From: Cladopsammia gracilis
Taxonomy: Eukaryota > Cnidaria > Anthozoa > Scleractinia > Dendrophylliidae
DNA: 64,000 bases
Assembly (NCBI GenBank): GCA_022457155.1
Contig: JAJGOT010000358.1
Location: 437,501-501,500, forward strand
Reading direction: 5' to 3'
Shown here: in pieces, positions 45,429 to 56,700 of the stretch
How positions within the stretch are numbered: position 1 is the stretch's first letter
How the letters are laid out: each line of letters opens with the position of its first letter
Position numbers and translations under genes: made by a program
Notes under the pieces: model-generated
Told to the model about the DNA's origin: nothing
The model's input: only the letters and a program-made list of their open reading frames with translations
Databases searched by the model: none

Positions 45429-45645
45429 CCTGGGTATGCCCTATGGTGGCCGAGAGTGGCTTTGCAATATTGAATTTTCAACTTTGAACTTTTCATTTTG
45501 GAAATTGACTTTCTCTTTCTAATTTTTAATTTTTTTTTTTAATTTTGCAAATTGACTTTCGAGTTTAAATTTTGAATTTTACAAAATCATTTCCAGTTTG
45601 AATTTTTACTTTTGATGGCCACTCTCGGCCACCATAATGCCCAGG
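45429..45645. mobile_element. MITE with TATGGTGGCCGAGAGTGGC ends
   Basis: About 30-bp inverted ends (CCTGGGTATGCCCTATGGTG / CACCATAATGCCCAGG) surround an AT-rich centre of TTGAATTTT-like repeats. Non-coding. Confidence 0.75.
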
Positions 45646-46051
45646 AGAATGTTGAAGTCACCAAACCAGTGGAGTGAATATGTGTATCATATATTGTGGG
45701 GACAAGGAACAAAGAATGTAAGAACAAGAGTAAATTTCAAGTGAAACTTTGGCAAATTAATTTTATAATGTTAGTGGTTTATCGCTGTTAATTTTGCTAG
45801 TGTAGTTTTGAAAAAAACTGTTGTTCTTGACAATGATCGATGCTTTGACAACCAGAGTAGAAGTCTCCTTCAAAGTAGAGTCACATGAATTGTAAACCAT
45901 TGGTTAAATGTGTGGCTGTTAAGCACTGTCAATTGGTCAGTTTTATAGTTCATTGTTTTTAAGACTATTTTTGATATAATTTGAATCTAATACTGTCTTA
46001 TTCATTTAGTAAGCTAAATTACTGCTATTTCATCTTTAACTTGAATGTCAG

Positions 46052-49000
46052 TTGGAGTGGAGGATACGATCATCTGCTTCACAAGTAATGTTTCAAAATC
46101 AAATGGAGAGAAATGGACAATCTAAGGTGGATTTTTTGGTGAGTGTTGCATCAAAGTTAAGTTGATTAAACTGATGCTTCGTTCTAGAATTTAAGAAACC
46201 TTGTAAATTGTCAGTAGTAGCTCAGTTTAACCCTTTCATTCCCTAAGTGTCAATAATGGAGACATGTTGTGTCGTTATAACTTTTGAGTCAGCTGACAAA
46301 ATCCCATGGTGTGACCACGTACTTTTGTATCAGGTAACATTTGTTTTTCAATATTTTAAGAATTGAAATTTGGAATTTAGGGTTTAAATTAATGGACTAG
46401 CATTTTACCCAACCAGGAAGTAACAATCCTTCTTGTTGCTCATACCATCAGTTAGTACTCAGTGGAGATTAAAATGCTACCCTAATCTGCAACCTTGTAC
46501 AAGTTTTGGTGGAGCGACAGGGTATGGGAATGTGCCGCAGTTCCAGAAAAAATCCATACCCACCCCATGGAAGGGCATTGGAAATTCCTAGGGGGAGGGG
46601 GGGTCTTAAAAGCCAATATTTTAGAAGCCAAACTGGAATTTCCTGGGGGGACGGGGGGTGCTAAACAAAAAACCTTCCGTGGGGGGAGTATGGATATTTT
46701 CTGGAACTGCACAATGCAGGGAAAAGGAGGAGGTGGAAAAATATAGGGTAGGATAAGTGGGATTCTCAACATGGTGGGCATGGGAAGTCAAGGAGAAAAA
46801 GTGCACCGACTTCAAGCAACATGAAGCAGCGTGGACATTATTGCAAACCTCTGTAGTTTTTCTACACTAAAATTACTAACATATTACCAGCATTCACTGT
46901 CTGGAAACTGTAACTATTGTTTCCATATTTGTATACTAGATTTGCAAACCCTGACTGCGCATGCAGTCACGCATTTTTATATTAATTATTTTATTTAAGT
47001 ATCATAATTTTATTGTTTTTTTTTAATTAATTTTGTTATAGCTTCTTCAACTTCCAGAATTAGTAAAAGACTTTACCTGGGAACTACAAAATGAATTTTC
47101 AATGTCACTGAATTCACTGAAAGAGTCTGGTAATGACTGGAGGATTGTAGCTTCAAGGCTTCAGTTTTCACCGATAATTTCTCGACTAGAACAAAAACAG
47201 AACCCAACTGTTGAACTGCTCAGGGAATGCACTGGAACAACTTCTAGGGAGCTGTTAGAGATTCTCGTGGATGTGAAGAGAACAGATGTGATAGATGACA
47301 TCTTAAAATTTGTCAGCAAGAGTGGTACACTGTTGGGACCAAAACAACCAACACAAGAGAGCATTGCTGGTGACAGTTCTTTTAGCAGCCAGCTGTCATG
47401 GCCACTGCAGGACTCTGGACATGAGAGGTGAGCTGTATTGATCAGTTTTTCTTTTTAAGTTTTCTTCATAAATCTCATACAAACACCTTACAAACATACC
47501 GACTTACGGAGAAACATTGAGAAGATAAGACTAAACACCTTACAAACCCAAATGGCTAGTGAAAGCAAACATCCACTAGCCAAAACTATAAATTTACACT
47601 GAAGACAGCCCTGAAGGTATACTGTAACGTTAATAAAACAATATTCCTTGAAAGTTTTTACTCTAATACATGTTCCAGTCCATTTGGAATTTTAAATTTA
47701 ATGATTTTGAAATAATTCCTATCATTATGTAATAAAATTTATGTTAATGTTTATGCACTTTAAATTTGTTCCCTGTGATCACTAATAGTTATTATTATTA
47801 TTGATCACTTTGTCACTGATAAAGATGGGAGAACTATGAAAACATGATTTTGCCAAATTATATTAAATCAGTTCTGTGGTTCTCGTTTTTGTATAATTAA
47901 TAATATTGTATGATGATATAATAATAAACACTTAATGACTGGTCCCGAGGGAAACAGTGAATTTTAATCCCGAGACGAATTAAGTCAAGGGAAACATTGA
48001 GATTCTCTGGAAACAAAATTCATTTTTTCCTGAGGGATCAGTCATAAAGTGATTTGTTATATAGCAACATAAGGCATCACAATCATGCCACTGTTTGTCA
48101 CAATCTGATCACTAGCGGGCAACAGTGCACAGCTGTTACCCTCTGGTGTAAAAAATGTTTCTGGCTTTCATAAATGTTGCTCGCTCATGGACATTTGGCA
48201 ACAGTTTGTTAGTTAGATGTGATGTGACCATGTGAATCAAGCAATGAACACATGTGTTGTATTGAGAAAAACTCCATCTATATATTTAACAACTGTTAAT
48301 GTTTTCTTTTTAGTTCATGCACAGTGATGGAAAGTGATATTTCCAATAAGCCGAAAATGCCAGCTGGGCCACAAAAATCAGAGGAAAAATGTGAGTATGG
48401 TTGTGTGGTTTTTATTTGGGTCGATAGTCTACTGAATGGAAATACCTGTAGCAGGGATTAGTATATACTTATTAAAATAACAGTGGATAGCGTTGTTGGC
48501 ACACTCTCACAGCAGTCGTAAACAATCCAATGAACCAATCAGAGCTTGATGCAATTACTTGTCGGCGGCGCCAAGCGCGGGAAAACGCATGCGAGCAAGT
48601 AACCATTGGTTTTGGTTTTACTTCTGATTGGTTAAGAAAGTGGCGCGAGATTTTTTAGCCAATCACAAAGCGTAGCAATGAAAAACCAAAGCAATTGTGT
48701 AATTACTTTTCACACTGAATTGAAAACTGCTCTATTATCTCACTGTATTAGTAAATACTAAAACAACTTATTTATCCCAGTGTCGGCCAGCAGTGGATAT
48801 TAACTATTTTGGTGAATAGCTGTTTAAACTTTACAGACATTATGAGACAGTATGTTTTATAAATGGTGAAGCTCAAAAGTTTCCCATGCAATATAATAAG
48901 AATAATAATACTTTAATACTCGACTTTGGCTAAAAGAATTACATCGAATTTACAATTAAAAAGATAACAAAAAGCAAACTTTGCTATACTATATACAATA

Positions 49001-49581
49001 TACTTGTATGCCTTTGTACTATTTACTTGTGCAGCCTTGCCCCGCGCTGGATAAATGAGTCTCGATTTCTATTTGTACGCGGTACGGGTACGTGTACCAG
49101 TTGAGATCTAAGACGGTACGAGTGCATAGCCTCATTGATGAGTCTCCTACATGGGTGGTCCTCTGAGGCTAAAATATTATTAAAAGCTTGCACAGTATGT
49201 TTGTCTCTCCTAACATCTAGGCCTAGAAAGTCCATACATCGATTTTGTACGCGCTGTAAATCCTCAACCAAATAGTTCGGAATACCACCCCAATATGCTT
49301 TTAAAACTACGCCTTATTGCAAGACAAGTATTCCTAATTTTACACTTGGCTTGCAATATAGAGGTTTTCAATTGATTTTTGTAAAACCAAAACCACATTA
49401 GTTGTCTCTGGCCATGAATCAATTTGTATGGGTGCTCATATCAAACATTTTGTAATAACAGTTCATTAATATTTCTTTCTATTTTATCTCACCTTTAGGT
49501 GAAGACATTTTATCAGATGAATCCGAAAAGGTCTGGCTAAACATTCCTGGAGACCATGATAGAAAGGTAGATGACTGTTAA
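46052..49581 (+). CDS. Death-domain protein, C-terminal four exons (5' end uncertain)
   Basis: Exons 46052-46138, 47042-47427, 48314-48390 and 49499-49581 have GT-AG borders in phases 0,2,1 and end in TAA. The second exon encodes a Death domain of about 75 residues: SLNSLKESGNDWRIVASRL, then SPIISRLEQKQNPTVELLRE, CTGTTSRELLEILVDVKR and TDVIDDIL. The W-R-x-[VL]-A-x2-L, I-x2-[IL]-E, P-T-x2-LL and R-x-D features define the fold, which pairs with other Death domains in apoptosis and innate-immune complexes in the cytosol. The tail is Ser/Lys/Glu-rich (MESDISNKPKMPAGPQKSEE). A GTAGAT at 49567 could be a donor, in which case the gene continues. Upstream exons are unclear; phase 0 lets it join the SAM exons ending at 33190. 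Introns hold a GGTCCCGAGG element, a CCAAT-rich element and a LINE piece. Its place between two gasdermin-like genes suggests a cell-death role, by inference. Confidence 0.68.
47934..48120 (+). mobile_element. GGTCCCGAGGGAAAC element, copy 3
   Basis: It begins TTAATGACTGGTCCCGAGGG, with an inverse TTTCCTGAGGGATCAGTCAT, followed by GATCACTAGCGGGCAACAGT as in copy 1. It lies in an intron of the Death-domain gene. Confidence 0.55.
48503..48735 (+). mobile_element. CCAAT-rich element, left end missing
   Basis: From AGCAGTCGTAAACAATCCAA to GAAAACTGCTCTA it follows the reference copy at 4861-5146 closely, including the GGCGCCAAGCGCGGGAAAAC centre. Confidence 0.7.
49023..49325 (-). mobile_element. 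LINE reverse-transcriptase 3' fragment
   Basis: The minus strand gives AYWGGIPNYLVEDLQRVQNR and CMDFLGLDVRRDKHTVQAFN. 'WGGxPxYLxxDLxRVQNRxxxxxG' is the standard end of CR1/L2-like non-LTR reverse transcriptases. It is truncated at both ends in an intron of the Death-domain gene, antisense to it. Confidence 0.7.
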
Positions 49582-50465
49582 AGGGGAAACTTTTCCTCCC
49601 CAGTGCCACTTTCCGCGCATTCGTATGACCAACGCAAAAAATACAACTGTTTTGCAGTCTAAATTTAATTTTAAATTTCTACAAAGTGTGTAATCGCGTT
49701 TTGACTATTCCATATCTTTGTCTAAATAAAATGTCCTGCAGACAGATTATTGTATGAACAAATTAAAACACGATTGCATGCTTTGAAGCCCAAGTACACC
49801 TATTAAATTTTACAAGATTCAGAAACATTTTAAGGTGGCTCCATATAGTTTTTAGCGCGCGAGGCATGGGCTCGAAAATGGTGCGAACATGCGCTTGTTT
49901 ATTTTGATGACGCCACAAAAATATTAATAGAGGTTTTTACGGTAGCTAAAACGTTTATTGCGCTCGTTCCACGCGGTAAATTTTTATAAAAATTGGCAAA
50001 TTTGTAGGTTCTTGGTTCGTGATCACACACAAAAAAAGGACAACAATTTTTGGACATACAACAAGGGAGACGTTGGTCTGCGCATGCGCCAAATAGTGCC
50101 GAGCTATTCAGTTTGACAACCTAAACTTTAAGCGTCGATATCCTGAAAAGCACTGCAGATAAAAACGGCCGTTTTCTCGTCGCGAACGTTAACATCAATC
50201 GAGACGATTTGTGTCTGGTTAATATTTATACTCTTAATGACCAAAACCAGCAAATTAATTTCTTTGATAAGATCCTCGATTCTCGTCCCCTGAGCCTTCG
50301 TTTCATTTGGTCAGCGGAAAAAACGAAGGGCTCTGGTGACAGTGCCTTCCGGATGTCGTAAAGTCCACGACATCCGTTAGCGCATGCCTAATGCATTAAT
50401 GTACTATTGCGCTTGCTTAATGCCAGAAACCGGAAATAATAAAAAAAAAAAACTTTCGTGTGTGC

Positions 50466-50520
50466 ATTCTCGTCCCCAGAGTCCTCGTTTCGTTTGGTTG
50501 AGCTCTGGAGACGAGAATGT
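50466..50520. repeat. Short inverted repeat
   Basis: CATTCTCGTCCCCAGAG faces CTCTGGAGACGAGAATG. A related half (GATTCTCGTCCCCTGAGCC) lies at 50277-50295. Both are in the insertion specific to unit B. Confidence 0.6.
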
Positions 50521-50781
50521 TGTGTGTGTGGGATGGCGTTCGAAAGGACTGTACAAGACTTGAACAATTACAGGAAAACATCGATCGCGCTAAAAAGGAA
50601 AGAAGAAAAGCTTTACGTGCTGCTGTTATTTAGAAGAACGATTGTCTTTGTATTTTGTATTTTTTGAATTTTAATGTCACTGTAAATCGGTAAATATTTT
50701 AGAAATTAGTTATTAGTTTTTTTTTTAATTTTAAGTTTATTAGTTTATACGTGTCACCAATAAGCTCAATTTTACTCTCAG

Positions 50782-53700
50782 ATGACACAAGACTGCATCC
50801 GGGCTTTCGTTCGCGAAAATTTTGGCAGGGACTATTTCCCAGTCTATCACGGCCAATCAAACATGGTCACCCCGTTGGCGCTTGTTGTAAAGCGGAACCG
50901 GAAATGGTGGAAGAGGCCATTCGGTAAAGCGGAAATGATCGTTCTTGCCGACTTAAAGAATTACGTTACAAGCTCGAAGAAAAAATTATTTCACAATGCT
51001 TGCGAGGCGAAAATAAAGAGAGAGAACAAACGACTGGAGAAAACAGAGGTGACGGAAGTGAGCAGGTACTATACATTTCAATTTTTGTAATCCCGGTATA
51101 ATTGTGAACATTATATAAAATAGCTTGAAAATGGTGACCCTACACATAGTCTCTTTTATAAGTAAATAAGAAGCAAAGGACCGCGAAAGAAAATACTGCT
51201 GGTTTACGTAGGATCTGGAGAAGATCTATTCAGCCAAAAATAGAGATAAAATAAAGCCAAAGTGCAACCGTGGACAGGAGCGAATTCGCTCCGACGAAGG
51301 GCTAGCGCTCGAAACGTCAGCTTTCTCGAATCTTTTAACGGTGGCTAATTTACCTTATCGACTCAGTCGATAAAACCAAATTCTTGTGCTTCACCCCCAC
51401 CGACGCAGCACCACAGTTTCTCTAGAAACTAACCCCATTCATTTGTTTAGACCAACAGCTGTCCACGGTTGCATTTTGGCTTTCAGGTTGGTCTCCATCA
51501 TGTCGTTGTCGCGTTAAATGTTCTACGTAGTATGTAGTATCAGCCTTGCTTTCAGTTATACTTTGATTTTATCTCTATTTTTGACTGACTAGATCTGTTA
51601 CAGATCCTACGTACACCAGCAGCATTTTCGTTCGCGGTCCTTTGCTTCTTATTCACTTGTTTTATTTTGGGACCGTAGATCTTTTCAGATCTGACATGCT
51701 GCTTATATTTTTTGCATGGTATTGGCCATGTATTCGCTGAGGGATGGTTTCTGTCTATCCTCATTTTCTTTATCGCGACAACGACATGATATTTCAAATT
51801 CTTTGCCTATTGCTCATAGTCACGCGCCGCTGTGACGTGGGTCAGTTTGCAAACGTTTGAATTCGAGTTCATCTGTGGTCATCACCGCGTACGATTTGGT
51901 AAAGAATTGGTGTTCGCGCTGGTTTCTCTATCTTTTTGCTACTACACCGTGCTGACGAGACCCAACCAGGTCGAAACAGCTGTCCACGGTTGCATTTTGG
52001 CTTTCAGTTTGTCCTACCTTCCTCAGGGCCAGGGCTTTTTTAAAAGAATATACCGTACCGTCTTCTTGTTCCTTTCCTGTTGATCTGTTTTTGGTGATGG
52101 TCTAAAACATTTTGGGACAAAAATAATTTGGGTTTTCTCTTAAGATTTGCGATTTATAACAAGCCTACCACGGATCTTAAAAGGACCATCAATTTCATTA
52201 ACTTGTCCACAGAGGCTCCTACAGTAACAACATAACCAGTAACACATCGAGTGTTATGATTGGCAGTAATGCTATAGAGCAGTTTATCCAATTGAGTGTC
52301 GTAAAACCAAAACCAAGGTAATTACTCTGACCGATTGACAGTCGTTGACAGTCCAGTGAACCAATCAGAGCTCGAAGCAAATACATGTAGCCAGCGTCAA
52401 GCGCGGGAAAACTCGTGCAAGCAATTCACGATTGGTTTTGGTTTTACTTCTGATTGGTCGAGAAAGTGGCGCGAGATTTCTTGGCCAATCACAAAGCATG
52501 GCAATGCAAAACCAAGGCAATTGCGAATTACTTTCGACACTCAGTTGAAAACCGCTCACTTTCGCTGTAATATGTACGCAGTGGATTGGTAATATATTTT
52601 AGTGACTTTTTAATTCACTGGTCAAAATTTAAAACAGCAATGTGGAAGTGTCCGTCGAAGGAAGTGATTTCGGAGGAATGGAACTTAAGCTGAGCGATGT
52701 GTTAGGAGACCTGGAACTGGGCAAGCTAACCGAAGAATACTACCAGGACCCAGACCTCCGTGATTTACTCTCTACCGCTTCCTTGGACCATGACAAGATG
52801 GCGCCGTTGGAAGACCACCATCTGCTTCTTGTAACAGGCGTGATGTATAGCACAAAGTTTGTTTTGAGAGGAAATAGAATGCACGAGGTATTATGAGATG
52901 CCATGAGTCAATTGGCTCCTGGATAGAGAGAGAGAGAAAACTGTTCAATAGCCTTCATTTGAATGGTCATAGTTTTCATCTACATAAACTCAAAAGTTAC
53001 AAATACCCGCTTTGGAAAGTGCTGCTCAATAGCTTTCATTTGAATGGTCATATTTTAGGATTTCATGTTTAATATAACCATTTTGTACAGCATTATAAAC
53101 AGCACCACAGGAAAGTACTGCTCAATAGCTTTCATTTGAATGGTAACGCTTTAGGATTTCATCCATGGACTCAAACTAGTTAGATTCTTCCTTGCACAGC
53201 ATAATAAACAGCACCACAGGAAAGTACTTCTCAGTAGCTTTTATTTGAATAGTCTCATATGAAAGTGCGGGGTGGGCGTCTTGCCTTTTAGGAGTTCAAA
53301 TTCATGGATTTGTACCACTGCGTTTCTGACTCGACAGGGAGAACATTTCAGAAAGAATCAGTACCTCTGTGAAAATTAATGAAAATGCTAAGGGGGCAGT
53401 GGGTACTTGTGAGTGATGGACTGTTTGTATCCGACTTTTTTTTGTGTGTTTTAACGTAATTCACTGTTTGGCACTATTTTACAGAAAACCGTTTCAGGAA
53501 ATGTCCATGCTCCATCTGAAGTAGCCTCGTGGTTCGAGAAAAACGTGTGGTTCAAGGGACGTATGAAAAACAGGATCGTCCCTCCATCTATGGTACATCG
53601 AAACTCTCGAGCACCCTTTCTGTTCAAGTTTTGCCGTGTGAATTATGACAAAGAGAACAAAAGATTAAAAATTCACGACGGCGATTATGTTGGCAAAAGA

Positions 53701-56700
53701 CTTCGTAGCCACGAAAAGGAGCCTGATTATGAAGAGGCAGCATTGAATTTGGAAATGGAAGCATCCTTTACTCAAGGTACAACTACACTGTAGCTTTAGT
53801 TAGAGCGGTTATCAATGAAGTATCGAAAGTAATCTCGCAATTGCTTTGGTTTTGCATTGCTACGCTTTGTGATTGGCTAAAAAATCTCGCGCCACTTTCT
53901 TAACCATTATGTCATATAACTCTCAATAAGGTGTCCGACCTCGTTCTGAGCAAGTTCTATAATTTTCATTTTGTTAGAAATAACACAATAATTATTCACA
54001 ATTACAACACGTGTTCCAGAGACGATTTTCACTTACCTTGTGTAAGAACAAACTGGGGCAAACAACGTTTTATGTATCACAGCGTCGTAGACTGGAACTC
54101 TTTAAGTCAGGATATACGTGACACCTCTATATTTTCTTATTTTAAATCTAAGCTTAAACATGCATTTTAATGTTTTTAATAATGTTTTTAAATAGTTCTT
54201 AATTGTTCTTGTACTGTTTCTATTTTTAGTCTGTTTTTAATCTAGTTCTTACTCTTTTATCATGTGTAGTTTTTTTTTTTTAATAGTAGTTAATTGTAGT
54301 ATATGCAGGGCCCCACTGAAGAGCACCTTTTGGTGAAGTGGGCTCCCTGCTAAAGTATTGTTATACACCACTTTCATAATGGCGGCCGATTTATTTATTC
54401 TTTTATATGTATGTTGATTAGCCTTTCTGGCCTCGTTGGCGTGTGCAAAATTCAAAGAACTTTTACTCTAAAACGAGGCCAGTGAGGCCAATTAACATAC
54501 ATATAAAAGAATAAATAAATCGGCCGCCATTATGAAAGTGGTGTATTATTATTAATTTTGTGGCAGTACGCAGCTCTTACTTGTTGAGAAAACAATAGAA
54601 CAAACAACACAACAATGGACCCTAGCCCTGAAAACAATAGAGCTGCGTGACACCCAGGTCCAATGAAATTAGAGGTTGTTAAAAGCTGCGTGGTATTGGA
54701 TAATTTTTATCAAACGGTCTAACTTCATTTAAGTAATGATCCGCATAAGGATAGCGCTGAACGGCAATGCACGATGGAATTTCAACTTTTTTCATTGTTA
54801 CAACTAGTGATCTCATTGGCCTAGACTCAAAAACTGCTAAAAAGTTAAGGTTCAAGGTGCATTTTGTCTAATTTTTTAAGGTTTCAAGTAATTTGAGACG
54901 CACAACATGCAAGTTTTAAAAGATATTGTATTTGGGAAACTTCATCAAAGGAGCAAAATTATTAGCTATTGTCTTCTGCTATTCTGATTGGTTAAGCACG
55001 AACATTTCCTGAAATTTAATTGACGCAAATGCATTTTCTTTATTTTTATACTGAAATCTAATTATGAACCACCAGCTTCTCCTCTTTTCTTGAAACCAAA
55101 GATATTCTATGTGGGAAAAAGCCAATGCCGCAGAACAATGAAGTTTACTGTAGTTCTTATGTAGAGCATTACTTAAACCATTATATATGCCATAAGAATC
55201 CCATCAAAGTCCGTTGTCAAATAAAATGATTTTACCCTTTTCAAATCAGATTCACACATATTGACAGAGGAACTTGACTATGAAAAAATACAAAATGTCA
55301 TTCAGCTTCTGATCACTGAAGAGTACCGTGCCCAGAGGAAAAGCATCGTTCTTATGTATTTACAATGGGTGAGTCGTCATAAGCAGGAGCCCATTACTTG
55401 GAGCGTGCAACTCCTATACTAAGCCTATGTTTTCACAGACGAATTTATTTAGACTATATTTTCCGCGAAAAATTAAGTACGCTACTTGTGATTGGTCATC
55501 GTGGCTCTGCGAGTCTGCGGGAGTCTGATATTCGCGGTAAATTCAAATTTAAAAATAGATTCGTCTGAGAAAACGCCGTGACAGGAATATACTGGGAGTT
55601 GCACGCTCCTAGTAATGGGCTCCTGTCATAAGTCATATGAACAATGATAAGCCGTACAATAAGTCATTACATGTGTATATCAGTCATATGACAGGTTGCA
55701 ATAAGTCATCTTACATTGAACATGGCTTGGTTTTTCTTTGTTCTCGTAGGGGATTATATTGAGTAATCCCCGCTAATTATTAACTGTCTGAAAAGCTGGT
55801 GGCGGCTTTTGATTGTTACAGGGGAGTGCGAGGCTGAAACAATAGCAAAACAATGGAATATATTCACCTCAACATATTCCCCTGACATATACCCCTATTA
55901 ACACCCAAAGATGCAAACAAAAATAACAGCAAAGCAAGAAAAATTTGTCACCAACTTAAGGATTCTTACATTTTGAACACAACCGAGCTATTTGTTAAAT
56001 TGAACACAGACGATGACCGTTCCGAAATACTGGATTACTGGATTCTACTTACTGCTGCGATATCTTGACATTGCTTGGCATCTTCGAACAACACCTCAGT
56101 CACTTCTGCAACGCTAAACTGTGCGTTATCATAAGCACCTCGAGGTTGTTCAGTCGCGAGCTCCTCGTCTAGCTTACTGCTTACATTTAACGAACCATTG
56201 AAACTGTTCTGAATAAGAAACAAGTCGTCTGCTGAGTCACTCCTGTCTTCTGATCTTGGAGTAAATAAAGCTCAGACACAACGCAAAACATGTTTGTTCT
56301 GTACGAATTTACCACGTCGAAATCCCAGTGCGTACGTTCAGCATTTTTATTCTATTGTTCTCCACACATACAAAAGGCATTCCGATATATGCATTGCACA
56401 AAAGCGTTTGTTTGTCATTGGGCAGTCAACCTCGCTCATGTGGCATATAAGCCGGTTATTTTTAGGCACCTCGTGGATACGTGATTTATTCACCTCGGGC
56501 TTCGCCCTCGGTGAATAAATCACGTATCCCCTCGTTGCCTAAAAATAACCCTTACATAAGTCATATACCGGAAAAGCCAGAGGAGCAAGGTTGAGGGGAG
56601 ATAGCAAATACGCGGAGCCCATAACCCGTCAAATGTCAAGTCCGATTGCTTAATTTTGCCCTAATTTCTGGGTTTCTTTCTGTCCTTCCATCTCCGATAG

